The notes under the pieces were generated by a model that saw only the letters and a program-made list of their open reading frames with translations, searched no databases and was not told where the DNA came from. A program made the translations under genes and the position numbers. From assembly GCF_003458415.1 (NCBI RefSeq), contig NZ_QRUF01000001.1:122142-186141 (forward strand): DNA of 64,000 nucleotides, written 5' to 3'. Origin of the DNA: Collinsella sp. AF25-2LB. Lineage in GTDB: Bacteria > Actinomycetota > Coriobacteriia > Coriobacteriales > Coriobacteriaceae. Numbering within the stretch: the first letter of the stretch is position 1; every line of letters begins with the position of its first letter. Shown one piece after another: positions 37,026 through 45,805 of the stretch.

Positions 37026-37820
37026 ATGTTTAAACTGATTGCATCCGATATGGACGGCACGTTGCTTGACGAAAACGGCCAGGTGCCTCCCGAGACCTAC
37101 GAACTGATTCTGGCGCTACACGAGCATGGCGTGCATTTCGCCGCATCGTCAGGCCGTCGTTACGACCGCCTGTGCGAGTTCTTTGCACCTGTTCGCGACA
37201 AGATGGACTTTGTCGCCGCTAACGGCGCCCAGGTCTACGCCGACGGTAAGATGGTAGACCGCGAGGTGTATTCGCACCTGGCGATTCGAAGGCTCGCCCA
37301 GGCCGTCGCGACGTTTCCCAATCTGCATCTTGCACTTTTTGACCGAACCAAGTCCTTCTTGCTCGATGACGAGTGCAAGTTCGTGCGTGAGGTCGATAAG
37401 GACCTTCCCAATGCCGAGCGCATTTGGGAGCTGCCTGATCCCAGCGTAAATATCATCAAGGCGAGTATCTTTTGCGATGACGGTGCCGTTATGGACAGCG
37501 CTTACGTACTACAGCGCGAACTCGGTCAGCTCTTTACTTTTGCGCCTTCGGGCAACGCGTGGATCGATGCCATGCAGCCCGGCGTGTCGAAGGCCTCGGG
37601 CATCGCACAGCTCATGGAGCACTATGGAGTCGAACGCGACGAGGTTATGGCGTTTGGCGACTCGATGAACGACTACGAGATCATTCGCTTTGTCGGTACG
37701 GGCTGCGCGATGGAAAACGCGCGCCCCGCGCTCAAGGCAGTGGCCGATCGCGTGGTGGGGCGCAACCGCGACCACGCCGTCCAGCAGGAGCTCCGCCACG
37801 TTTTGGAGAGCCTCGCCTGA
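37026..37820 (+). CDS. Cof-type HAD-superfamily phosphatase
   Basis: 264 residues, type IIB HAD hydrolase. Motif I is ASDMDGTLLDENG at residue 7, motif II ASSGRR near 39, and motif IV GDSMNDYEI near 218. Members dephosphorylate sugar phosphates or nucleotides; substrate not predictable. The gene with its leader hairpin is enclosed by a 38-bp inverted repeat, unlike the second HAD gene next door, which is on the other strand and only distantly similar. Confidence 0.9.
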   Translation: MFKLIASDMDGTLLDENGQVPPETYELILALHEHGVHFAASSGRRYDRLCEFFAPVRDKMDFVAANGAQVYADGKMVDREVYSHLAIRRLAQAVATFPNLHLALFDRTKSFLLDDECKFVREVDKDLPNAERIWELPDPSVNIIKASIFCDDGAVMDSAYVLQRELGQLFTFAPSGNAWIDAMQPGVSKASGIAQLMEHYGVERDEVMAFGDSMNDYEIIRFVGTGCAMENARPALKAVADRVVGRNRDHAVQQELRHVLESLA

Positions 37821-37823
37821 TCC

Positions 37824-37871
37824 GGCAGTTGGGGACGTTCCTTTTCCGCCGGCAGTGGGGGACAGTCCTTG
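37824..37871. repeat. Intergenic repeat family 2, copy 2
   Basis: 48-bp partner of 34798-34845 (41/48). Begins 4 bp after the HAD stop, inside the 38-bp inverted repeat pair. Confidence 0.75.
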
Positions 37872-37892
37872 CAACTTTTTTGCGAAGAGTGT

Positions 37893-37930
37893 CCCCAACG
37901 ACTAGTCGTTTAAGAACGTCCCCAATGACT
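37893..37930. repeat. 38-bp inverted repeat, right copy
   Basis: Reverse complement of 36826-36863 with two differences. The enclosed segment is about 1.03 kb. Confidence 0.9.
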
Positions 37931-37939
37931 GACCAATGA

Positions 37940-38782
37940 CTAGGCAAGGGCGGCCATGATGGTGCGGGCGACGCCGTCGTGGTCGTTGTCGTATTCGGTG
38001 ATGGCGTCGGCGGCCTCGCGGTCTTCGGACTCGGCGTTGATCATGGCCATGCCGTGGCCCGCTGCCTGCAGCATGGGGATGTCGTTGATGTTGTCGCCGA
38101 ACGCCCAGGCGTCGGCGAGACGCTTGCCCAGGTATTCGCATAGCCACGTGAGGGCCGTCCCCTTGGTGGCGCCCTCGCCCATGACCTCGATATTCATGGC
38201 GTACGAACGCGTGACCTCAATGCCTCCGAGCGTGTCGAGCGCCGTCGCGATGGCGTCGCGATCGGCCGGGTTGTGCCAGTACATGGCGATACGTTCGAGC
38301 GTCTCGACCTCGTCGATCTTGCTGTCGATATCCATGTCGATCGGCGTTCGTGTGCGCTTGAGTGAAGCCGCGATGTGGGGGTCACCGCCGCAGAACTCAT
38401 CCAGGCGCCCGTATAGCGAGCGGGGGAGGAAGCACTGTCCATCCGCGAAGATATCGAAGGTCACATCGTGGCCGGCGGCAATGCGATGGATGCGGTGGGC
38501 AATGCCGCAATCGAGCGGTCGGCTCAAAATGCGCGTAGCACGTGAGGTGTCGGTGGGCGTATCTTCGTCGAGCCGCCAGACGCTGGCGCCGTTGGCGCAG
38601 ACCGCGTAGTGCACGGCGGGATGGGCGAGAATGGGCTCAAAGATGCCCGACAGCGGGCGCCCCGTGCAGGGAACAAACTCGATGCCACGACGTGCGAGCT
38701 CGTCGAGCATTGCCCAAGTGGCGTCGCTCATCTGCTTATCGCTCGTCAGCAGCGTCCCATCCATATCGGAAAACACAATCAT
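37940..38782 (-). CDS. Cof-type HAD-superfamily phosphatase
   Basis: 280 residues; motif I VFSDMDGTLLTSD at the N-terminus, motif II PCTGRPLSG near 39, motif III region MGEGATKGTAL with the conserved Lys, motif IV FGDNINDIPM near 238. GAAAGGATC precedes the ATG. It converges with the previous HAD gene and precedes, on the same strand, nothing closely linked. Substrate unknown. Confidence 0.9.
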   Translation of the reverse strand: MIVFSDMDGTLLTSDKQMSDATWAMLDELARRGIEFVPCTGRPLSGIFEPILAHPAVHYAVCANGASVWRLDEDTPTDTSRATRILSRPLDCGIAHRIHRIAAGHDVTFDIFADGQCFLPRSLYGRLDEFCGGDPHIAASLKRTRTPIDMDIDSKIDEVETLERIAMYWHNPADRDAIATALDTLGGIEVTRSYAMNIEVMGEGATKGTALTWLCEYLGKRLADAWAFGDNINDIPMLQAAGHGMAMINAESEDREAADAITEYDNDHDGVARTIMAALA

Positions 38783-38807
38783 TCGTTGCGATCCTTTCTA
38801 CTGGCAT

Positions 38808-38842
38808 AAAAAGTGTGGCCAAGGGCTTGGGTCCCTGGCCAC
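38808..38842 (-). terminator. Terminator of gltA
   Basis: Stem GTGGCCAAGGG / CCCTGGCCAC (one bulged base); on the minus strand it is followed by CACTTTTTATG. Lies 27 bp past the citrate synthase stop. Confidence 0.85.
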
Positions 38843-38868
38843 GCTCGAGTTCTATAACGGTCCGCGTC

Positions 38869-40287
38869 CTAGCGGTCAGCGAGCGGCTTGTACTCCAGCG
38901 GCTCGATCACCGGACGATAGGCCGGGCGAATAATACGGTGCGCGCAGAAGAGCTCTTCCATGCGGTGCGCAGACCAGCCGGCCATGCGGGCGACGGCGAA
39001 CAGCGGCGTAAAGAGCGTCTCGGGCACGCCGAGCATCTTGTAGATAAAGCCCGTGTACAGGTCGATGTTGGCACAGATGGGCTTGGTCATGCCGTGATCG
39101 CGCATCACTTGCGGGGCCAGGCGCTCGATGCGCTCGATGAGCGCGAACTCCTCGCCCAGGTCCTTCTTGGCGGCAAGCGTGCGCGCGTAACGACGGCACA
39201 CCTCGGCACGCGGGTCGCTCAGCGTGTAGACGGCGTGGCCCATACCGTAGATGAGACCCGTGCCGTCGAAGGCCTGCTTGTCGAGGATCTTGCCCAGGTA
39301 GGCTGCGACCTCGTCCTCGTCCTCCCAATTGGAGACATGCGCGCGGATGTCCTCGTGCATGGAGACAACCTTGGCGTTGGCGCCACCGTGGCGCGGGCCC
39401 TTGAGTGAGCCGATAGCCGCGGCGTAGGCGGAATACGGGTCGGTGGCCGAGGAGGACAGCACGCGGCAGGCAAACGTGGAGTTGTTGCCGCCTCCGTGTT
39501 CGGCATGCAGCATGAGCATCACGTCGAGCAGCATGGCTTCGTCGCGGGTGAATGCCATGCCGCCGCGCAACACCTGCAGGATGGTCTCGGCGGTGGAGAG
39601 ACCGGGTGTGGGGTGCGGTACATGAACCTCGGAGCCGCGGCGCTTGGCGACCGAGGCCATATGCGCGAAGGCGGCGATGCGGGGGAGACGGGCGAGCATG
39701 GAGATGGCGACGTCGATTTCGTGCTCGGGCGTAATGGCGTCGGGCTCGGCGTCGAAGGCGTAGAGCAGCAGCACGGCGCGCTGAAGCACATTCATGATGC
39801 TCGACGACACCGTGGTCATGGGGAACTCTTTGACGTACTCATCGCTCAGGTGCCTAAAAGCGCCCAGACGTCCGCAAAAACCGTCGAGCTCCTCTTTGTT
39901 GGGCAGCGAGCCCGTGATGAGCAGGTAGGCGACCTCTTCGTAGCCATAGCGATTCTCGGCCTGGGCGTTGTTGACCAGGTCCTCGATGCTGTAGCCGCGC
40001 AGCGTAAGCTTGCCCTGGTCGGGCACGACTTTGCCGTCGACCTTGTTGTAGCCGTGCACGTCCGAGATGCGGGTAAGGCCCGCGACCACGCCCGAGCCAT
40101 CGGCATTGCGCAGGCCGCGCTTGACGTTATGCTCTACGAACAGGCCCTCGTCGTACGGGGCGGTCGGCAGGCCGTGGTAGAGGCTTTCACTCTCAGACGA
40201 AATCTGACGGCTCGCCTCGTAATCCAGAACCAGGCGGCTCAGGTGATCGTCGAAGCGGTAGTAGATTTTCTTGGCGTCGTAGGCCAT
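38869..40287 (-). CDS. gltA: Citrate/2-methylcitrate synthase
   Basis: 472-residue citrate synthase. The catalytic residues are expected in HAEHGGGNNSTF (His near 267), YGMGHAVYTLSDPRAEV (His near 341) and NIDLYTGFIYKMLG (Asp near 402). The N-terminal part includes LTLRGYSIEDLVNNA. GAGAGGAG precedes the ATG. No other TCA-cycle genes adjoin, so in this anaerobe it more likely supplies 2-oxoglutarate for glutamate than a full cycle (inference). Confidence 0.94.
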   Translation of the reverse strand: MAYDAKKIYYRFDDHLSRLVLDYEASRQISSESESLYHGLPTAPYDEGLFVEHNVKRGLRNADGSGVVAGLTRISDVHGYNKVDGKVVPDQGKLTLRGYSIEDLVNNAQAENRYGYEEVAYLLITGSLPNKEELDGFCGRLGAFRHLSDEYVKEFPMTTVSSSIMNVLQRAVLLLYAFDAEPDAITPEHEIDVAISMLARLPRIAAFAHMASVAKRRGSEVHVPHPTPGLSTAETILQVLRGGMAFTRDEAMLLDVMLMLHAEHGGGNNSTFACRVLSSSATDPYSAYAAAIGSLKGPRHGGANAKVVSMHEDIRAHVSNWEDEDEVAAYLGKILDKQAFDGTGLIYGMGHAVYTLSDPRAEVCRRYARTLAAKKDLGEEFALIERIERLAPQVMRDHGMTKPICANIDLYTGFIYKMLGVPETLFTPLFAVARMAGWSAHRMEELFCAHRIIRPAYRPVIEPLEYKPLADR

Positions 40288-40364
40288 GCGCGCTCCTCTC
40301 CGGTCCGCTTTGGGGCCGCGCGCTTGGACGATATGACGTCAAGCTGCCCCGAGCGGCTTGTTCA

Positions 40365-40652
40365 CTACAGGCGGTACATAAAGTTAAAGACGTCCTCGCG
40401 CTGGATGGACACGTTGACGCCCGAAAGCTCGCCGGCCTCGGCCAGGGCCTTCTGCAGCTCGGCGAAGTCGAGCTTGGACTCGGCGGTGTCGGCCAGCATG
40501 GTCATGGTGAAGATGTCCTCGATAATGGACTGCGTGATGTCGCGGATGTCGACGTTGGCCTCGCCCAGAACGCGGGTGACGCCGGCGACGATGCCGGGGC
40601 GGTTCTTGCCAAGGACGGTGATGACGATACGGGAGGACGAGATCTCGGCCAT
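40365..40652 (-). CDS. ACT-domain protein (UPF0237 type)
   Basis: 95 residues: an ACT fold beginning SSRIVITVLGKNRPGIVAGV and ending NVFNFMYRL-like DVFNFMYRL, the signature of the UPF0237 group, related to half of GcvR. Likely a small-ligand-sensing regulator. AAAGGG precedes the ATG; 77 bp upstream of gltA on the same strand, so co-transcription is possible. Confidence 0.9.
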   Translation of the reverse strand: MAEISSSRIVITVLGKNRPGIVAGVTRVLGEANVDIRDITQSIIEDIFTMTMLADTAESKLDFAELQKALAEAGELSGVNVSIQREDVFNFMYRL

Positions 40653-41048
40653 GGGAAACCCTTTCGCGTGGTTGCGGCGCGCGCGGGGCGCTCCGCTACG
40701 GTACAGTGTTCATCATTGTACCTGTCTGGCGCAAAAAAGGCGCGCTCGCTGCGGCGTTACATGCCTGCAACATGAGCGTAAGGGGGAAGGCCGTACGGGG
40801 AAGAGCCGTCTGGCGCGTGTCCGGCTCGTGTTGGGTTGATTTCCGATCTCAGCCGAACACATTGAGCGGACAGGCCGTTCCCGCAGTCAGCCGAACGCCT
40901 CCGACGGCTGATTCCGAACTGGAAGCGGAGGGCATCCCCGCCCTTCGGTAGGGGATACCGCTCCGCGGCGCATGCCGCGGGCGGCGCCCCTATCGGACCA
41001 CCGTGACCTCAGTTGGGATGGGCCCAGCACTGCCGCGTACTCGGTGAG
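40653..41048. other. Left boundary region of the genomic island
   Basis: 396 bp without a gene. It contains the left direct repeat (40830-40897), then hairpin-forming sequence (TCAGCCG/CGGCTGA at about 40888-40914 and a GC-rich tract around 40940-40990), and reaches the integrase stop at 41049. No ORF with a ribosome site is seen. Confidence 0.7.
40830..40897. repeat. Direct repeat / candidate attachment site, left
   Basis: 68 bp containing GGTTGATTTCCGATCTCAGC. It matches 48042-48109 in the same orientation at 65/68 positions without gaps. The truncated integrase begins 151 bp away inside the island, the usual neighbourhood of an att site. Confidence 0.85.
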
Positions 41049-41774
41049 CTAGAGCCAACTGTTCATCTTCACGTCGCGTATGGCGATATTTCGGTCGTCC
41101 GGCTCGGTGATGCCGTAGCCGAACGCCTGGAGCGTCTCGATGGACTCCTGGATCCTCTGTTGGAACATGGGACCCGGATCGACCCTCGGCCCGAGGTGCC
41201 CGCGCCAAAGGCACGGCGTGGCGCGCAGCATGTTATGGATTTTGGAGATGGGCTCGATGTCGGCGTAGACGTTGAGCGTCGCCATGGCGTCCTTGTGGCC
41301 GAGGATCGATTGGAGCGCCTTGATATCGCCGCCTTGGCGGATCCACTGCGTTGCGAACGTGTGGCGAAGGCCGTGGAACGTGATCAGCTCGTCGTTGGTG
41401 CCCATGAGGCCGTTGGTCTCCGAGAACGTCTTGAGCGCCCTGCGGATATAGCTTGTCGTCGCGAAGGTCGCGCCCGGCTCCGACAGGATGTAGCAGTCCC
41501 CGATCTCGACCGCCCCGGTAAGGCCGCGCAAGCGCAGCTTTCCGCAGTCGATCTCGTGGGTCTCCTTCAGGAAGGGGAGTAGGCCGACCGGGTCGATGGG
41601 GATACCCCTGGCGTCATGGGTCTTGGTGTCCTTGATGAACGAACCCATTCCCTTCGCGTACGCCACCGAGTGTCTGATCGAGATCAGGCCCGTCTCGAAA
41701 TCCACATCGCACCACCGAAGGCCGCAGACCTCGCCGATTCGCATCCCCGTGTGCAGGGCGAGTACGACCGCCCT
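41049..41774 (-). pseudogene. Tyrosine site-specific integrase, N-terminal half lost
   Basis: About 240 codons encoding only the catalytic domain: ALHTGMRIGEVCGLRW (first Arg), TFHGLRHTFATQWI (His-x-x-Arg), LGHKDAMATLNVYADIE (His and the Tyr nucleophile). Phage/ICE integrases of this type are about 380 residues; the arm-binding and core-binding domains are absent. Upstream the frame runs straight into the TAG that ends the XRE gene, so the break lies exactly at the 3' end of the XRE gene. It may still be translated from the ATG at 41744 but is unlikely to recombine DNA on its own. Confidence 0.85.
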
Positions 41775-42026
41775 CTAATCCTCGGCGGACCAATCGAGTC
41801 CGAACTCCTTTCGGGCATCCTCTTCGCTCATGACTTCGAGAAGGTCTCCGGGTTGGCAACGAAGGGCGAGGCATAGCTGTTCGAGTGTGTTGAAGCGAAT
41901 GCCGCGAATATGCCCTTTTTTAATACGGGACAGGTTCACGGGCGTGGTTCCAATCCTTTCGGCAAGTTCGTTCGAGGAAATCTTTCGCTCGGCCATGATC
42001 TTGTCGAGGCGAACAATTACGGGCAT
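41775..42026 (-). CDS. XRE-family (HTH_26/YozG-type) transcriptional regulator
   Basis: 83 residues, almost entirely a Cro/CI helix-turn-helix: LDKIMAERKISSNELAERIG, then LSRIKKGHIRGIRFNTLEQLCLAL. The tail MSEEDARKEFGLDWSAED is acidic. AAGGAAA lies before the ATG. It starts 9 bp after the stop of the membrane-protein gene, so they form an operon, matching the widespread pairing of YozG-type regulators with DUF2975 membrane proteins. The palindrome at 42586 upstream of the operon is its likely operator. Confidence 0.85.
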   Translation of the reverse strand: MPVIVRLDKIMAERKISSNELAERIGTTPVNLSRIKKGHIRGIRFNTLEQLCLALRCQPGDLLEVMSEEDARKEFGLDWSAED

Positions 42027-42035
42027 GGCGTTTCC

Positions 42036-42548
42036 TTACGCAATCTCGTCGGAGTCGAGGTACAGCTCTCGGGCGTACAAGAAGAGCTGGGAAAGCATGA
42101 ACAGGACGATGCCGAGAACCAGAGAGGTCCAATCGAATGATGAAGCGATCTCTTGGGCGCCGACGGCCCCCTCGCCGCCAAACATCGAAACGGAGGTTTT
42201 GAGTGAGCCGGCGTAGAGGCTGGTGGCAGCTTGAACAACGAAGAGAATGCCGAGCACCTTCAAGCATGTCGCAGACCCTTTCTTGAAGGGGTCTCCGCTC
42301 TTGATCGTCCACACGAGAACGGCGCTGAGGATGGTCGTAGCGATACCGATGACGGCAGGGACCAATGTCGAGATCGCAAGGGCTGGATACGCGGGGGAGT
42401 CTGCAATTACAGGGTTGTCGAGCACTTCGATTGCTGGCTTTAAGGAGAACGCCACTTGTGCGATGGCGGTGGCGCAAAGGGTCGCAGAGGCTATCGCACA
42501 TGCGATGCGGAAGGAATGAAGCCGGGGAGTGCGATTGTCGGAACTCAT
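42036..42548 (-). CDS. DUF2975-like four-helix membrane protein
   Basis: 170 residues with four predicted membrane helices (IACAIASATLCATAIAQVAF; LAISTLVPAVIGIATTILSA; CLKVLGILFVVQAATSLYAG; LVLGIVLFMLSQLFLYAREL). The order and the adjacent HTH_26 gene fit the DUF2975 family, whose members are thought to modulate the partner regulator or sense the membrane; this is inferred. GGAGG precedes the ATG. Divergent from the permease gene across the operator region. Confidence 0.7.
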   Translation of the reverse strand: MSSDNRTPRLHSFRIACAIASATLCATAIAQVAFSLKPAIEVLDNPVIADSPAYPALAISTLVPAVIGIATTILSAVLVWTIKSGDPFKKGSATCLKVLGILFVVQAATSLYAGSLKTSVSMFGGEGAVGAQEIASSFDWTSLVLGIVLFMLSQLFLYARELYLDSDEIA

Positions 42549-42585
42549 AATAACCTCCGAAGAATTTAAAAAACTCAGGTTACTT

Positions 42586-42604
42586 TTTAACAGTTTATGT
42601 TAAA
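42586..42604. promoter_or_regulatory. Palindromic operator candidate in the divergent island promoter
   Basis: TTTAACA-GTTTA-TGTTAAA, perfect 7-bp arms, in the AT-rich gap between the DUF2975-like/XRE operon and the exporter operon. A second hairpin, GGGCCGA / TCGGCCC (42628-42650), lies in the exporter leader. Placement fits repression of both transcripts by the XRE protein. Confidence 0.6.
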
Positions 42605-42683
42605 TTGACTTTGCCGGCAAGTAATAAGGGCCGAGCATTTTGTTCGGCCCCTCTGTTCCGACTGGATGAGGTTAAGGTTGGCG

Positions 42684-44915
42684 ATGAATATGCTCAAAAT
42701 CTCGAAGGCGATCTTTAGGTCGCTTCTCTCCTCCAGGTCGCTCTGTGTTGTCGTTGTTGCGTTGATGGCTCTTTGTGCTCTGCCCGTCTTCAGGAGCGCG
42801 GCTGGCATCGACGGACGGGTCGAATACCTCGAGTCGGGAATAACCCGTGTTGAGCAGGAATTGTCAGCATCCTATGCGGATGCGCTTGTGAATGCGGGGG
42901 AGGACGGTGTCTATACCTCTTCATCAAGCATGCCCGCGCTTCTGTACCCTCTTGCCGCGGGACGTCTTATCTTGGCACCGCTCTCTCCCCTACTTCCGTT
43001 TCTGCAGATATCGGATGGAGAGTACACCTATTATGACGGATCGAAGGAGTACTTGCTATGGGTCGCAACGGCCGTTGCCGTCTCGTTCCTTGCCGCGCGT
43101 CTTAACAAACGTGAAAAGCTCATCATCCAGGCACCGATGGGCGAGCTGGGTAGACTTGTTGCATCGAGCGTATGGGCGAGTGTTTTTGCAATGCTTGCCG
43201 TCCTCGCCATCAATCTTCCAGGGATAATCGCCGCGCTTGTGAAGAATGGCCCGGGCTCGCCGTTCTATCCGATAGGCTACATTCAATATGCGACTCCGGT
43301 TATCAAACCGGCTTGGCTGGTGTTCGCGCAGACGGCCATCTTGCAATTCTTGGTGGCAGCGTTCATCTCGCTTGTCGTTCACCTTGCCGTGAAGATTGCC
43401 AATAACCCTACGCTTGGAATCGTGTTCGTATGTGCCCTGATGGGGGTGACGATGGTTCCCGGGTATTACGGAAGATCCATCGCTTTACGTGAGTTCGCCC
43501 TGTTGAATCCCCTTACGTATGCGAACACTGAGTTGACCGTCGGCGCCTATAGCCCGTACCCGACAACGCAGATAGTGAATCTGCCTGGACTTTGCTTCGA
43601 GCGTGGCGCGATTGCCCTCGTATGTGCAATCGGGATCGAGGTGCTGGCAATTAGCCTGCTTTGCGTTGCTGGAAAGAGCGGCTGCGCGTGCCCGATATCC
43701 CCGATTTGTCTTGAGAGAGGTTCCTTCACTGCATCGAGAACGGCAACTCGTTCGAGCGCTTGTGCCTCCGCCGTTGCATACGTAAGAACGATGGGGAAAC
43801 TGCTCCTGCGTTCTCCTACCCTCGCCGTATGCGCGATTGCAATGTCGACGACGATGCTGGCCCCGGCTCTGGTCGAGATGTTTCCTGACGCTGATAACGT
43901 TTCCGCTGTTCGGTATAGGGATGGGGAGCTCCGTTCAATAGATCGGTATCTAGAGCAGAACGCTGCGAATATGGACGTCGAGGGCAAAGCGGCCCTGGAA
44001 GACATGCGGGATGCTCTTTCGGGTTTCGTGTATGCGCCTATGCCTGCGGAGGGGTTTCGAAGCCTTGCGACGTACGAGCGCGCTCGAGGTGAGCTGGGCG
44101 CGGCAGATGCGACTCTCCTGCAATCGATCGGAATCGAGCCGGAGACTCCTTCTCGTGCGGAGGCGCGCGCCCTTCTGCTTGAGTCGATCGCGAGCTTGCC
44201 GGACCCCAAGGTTTACGAGTTAAGTACGAAGATGCCCCCATTAATCCTCCTTTCGTATCTCCAGGCAGCGCTTCCCTCCTTATTTTTGCTGTTGCCCGTG
44301 GTTGTCACATCGCTCGCGTGCACCCACCTGCAGTGTCGTTCCCTTCTGGTTCTCCAGATCCCCGCAACAGCGCATGTGCGTTTTCTGACGGCTGTTGCGC
44401 TGGCTCTCCTGCTTGGCTTGGTGCTGCTTTTGGTGTCGATGGTTCCCGCTGTCGTTGTGTCCGTGATTAAGAACGGTGCGGGTGGATCGGAGTATCCCGT
44501 CGCTCTCATTCGGGCGGGAGCTTCGACAACGTCCATGGTGGGGAAGGCGGTGTTGTGCAGTATTCCGTTGCTGGTCATGGCATACGGCGTGATTTCCGTC
44601 GTCGCTGCGTTGACAGCAGCGATTAGCCGCAACCCCGTTGTCACCGGAATGGTTTGCGCGGTTCTCTTGGTGTTGGGTTCGTTGAGCGCTCATGTTGAAA
44701 GCGTGGGCATGGGCGTCGCGCTGCTGGCTCCATTCGCCTCGTTTGATCCCGCTTCCCAGGTGGGGACGATTGGGTTCCTTGGGCGAGGGACGAACGCGAT
44801 GCCTTTTGGAGAGGTCGCCGGCGCATCGGGCGCTCTGCTGGTGGTCTTGGGCGCCGTATCTCCGTTGATGGTGCGCCTGAGTGTTCCAAAGATCGAAAGG
44901 GGACGATCTCGATGA
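42684..44915 (+). CDS. Tandem-duplicated ABC-2-like permease
   Basis: 743 residues; ATG 42684 has TTAAGG 6 nt upstream (42666 and 42690 are alternatives). About 12 hydrophobic segments in two homologous halves offset by about 409 residues: VKNGPGSPFYPI near 186 versus IKNGAGGSEYPV near 595, NNPTLGIVFV near 240 versus RNPVVTGMVC near 649, and matching Pro-rich segments later. Each half has a large extracytoplasmic loop after the first helix, with acidic and Tyr-rich sequence. The ATPase gene overlaps by 4 bp, so this is the membrane part of an exporter or immunity pump. It resembles in layout the large membrane proteins beside lactococcin 972-type bacteriocins, but I cannot claim homology. Confidence 0.8.
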   Translation: MNMLKISKAIFRSLLSSRSLCVVVVALMALCALPVFRSAAGIDGRVEYLESGITRVEQELSASYADALVNAGEDGVYTSSSSMPALLYPLAAGRLILAPLSPLLPFLQISDGEYTYYDGSKEYLLWVATAVAVSFLAARLNKREKLIIQAPMGELGRLVASSVWASVFAMLAVLAINLPGIIAALVKNGPGSPFYPIGYIQYATPVIKPAWLVFAQTAILQFLVAAFISLVVHLAVKIANNPTLGIVFVCALMGVTMVPGYYGRSIALREFALLNPLTYANTELTVGAYSPYPTTQIVNLPGLCFERGAIALVCAIGIEVLAISLLCVAGKSGCACPISPICLERGSFTASRTATRSSACASAVAYVRTMGKLLLRSPTLAVCAIAMSTTMLAPALVEMFPDADNVSAVRYRDGELRSIDRYLEQNAANMDVEGKAALEDMRDALSGFVYAPMPAEGFRSLATYERARGELGAADATLLQSIGIEPETPSRAEARALLLESIASLPDPKVYELSTKMPPLILLSYLQAALPSLFLLLPVVVTSLACTHLQCRSLLVLQIPATAHVRFLTAVALALLLGLVLLLVSMVPAVVVSVIKNGAGGSEYPVALIRAGASTTSMVGKAVLCSIPLLVMAYGVISVVAALTAAISRNPVVTGMVCAVLLVLGSLSAHVESVGMGVALLAPFASFDPASQVGTIGFLGRGTNAMPFGEVAGASGALLVVLGAVSPLMVRLSVPKIERGRSR

Positions 44916-45652
44916 TTGACCTTCAAACGCTGACGATCTCTTATGGAAAGAAGGTGCTCGTAGATTCGGTGAACGCTGAGTTTGCCCCGGGTACGGTCTA
45001 CGGTCTCGTCGCTCCGAACGGGCATGGAAAGACGACGTTGCTGCGTGCGATGGCAGGTTTGCCGGGTCCTCGCGTGGACGGGAGCATCGTTCTGGATGAG
45101 GTGCAGGGTACGGGTGCGAGAGAGGTCCGTTCTATGATCTTCTATGCACCTGGTGAGGGGACGCTGCTGTATCCCGGATTGCGTGCGGAAGATCACCTCA
45201 AGATGGTTTGCGATATGTGGCCGCATGCTCGCGATATCGAAGAGATAGTGGAACAAACGCAGATAGGCGAGTTCGCGAAGATGAGGATCCGCACTCTGAG
45301 CCAGGGCATGAAGCAGCAGCTTACCCTGGCGATTGCGTATGCGACGGGCGCGCGGTACCTTCTATTAGATGAGCCCATGAACGCGCTCGACCCCAGCAGG
45401 GTGGACTTGCATTCCGAGATTCTCAGGAAGCTGGCCGATTCTGGTACGTGCATCATCATGTCATCCCACATCTTGGATTCGGTCGATAGGCTGTGCGATG
45501 AGATTCTGTTTTTGAAGGATGGGAGGCTCATTAGAAGCATTCCGCAAGATGATGCTGCGCCGAAGTCTCCTGGATCCCATTTCGCAAAGCCTGCCGGACG
45601 CGCCGAGGGTGCGCTAAGCACGTATCGGCGACTCTACGAAAAGGGCGGGTAG
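44912..45652 (+). CDS. ABC transporter ATP-binding protein
   Basis: 246-residue nucleotide-binding domain. Walker A GLVAPNGHGKTTLL near 32, signature LSQGMKQQL near 129, Walker B YLLLDEPMNALD near 149, H-loop MSSHILD. Ile/Ala in VAPNG and the GMKQQ signature are shared with the ATPase half of the fusion protein downstream, so the two are close paralogues. ATGA overlap with the permease gene implies coupled translation. A ~60-residue tail follows the H-loop. Confidence 0.95.
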   Translation: MIDLQTLTISYGKKVLVDSVNAEFAPGTVYGLVAPNGHGKTTLLRAMAGLPGPRVDGSIVLDEVQGTGAREVRSMIFYAPGEGTLLYPGLRAEDHLKMVCDMWPHARDIEEIVEQTQIGEFAKMRIRTLSQGMKQQLTLAIAYATGARYLLLDEPMNALDPSRVDLHSEILRKLADSGTCIIMSSHILDSVDRLCDEILFLKDGRLIRSIPQDDAAPKSPGSHFAKPAGRAEGALSTYRRLYEKGG

Positions 45653-45805
45653 AAATGCAAGTTAAAAATCTATGTGGTCAATATAATACCGTTGAACCCG
45701 CGTATCGATACCGCTCAGCCATCCGCCTCGCCCCCGTCGCACGTATCTTCATCCGGTCTGTCATTATTAATCTAACGATGCTTTGGGAAATGTGGGTGCT
45801 TCCAA
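45653..45805 (+). promoter_or_regulatory. Promoter gap before the permease-ATPase fusion
   Basis: 153 bp with a perfect -10 TATAAT at 45682-45687 but no good -35. A frame starting at 45655 runs through it but then overlaps the fusion gene out of phase, so I do not call it. No strong ribosome site is seen before the fusion gene. Confidence 0.45.
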
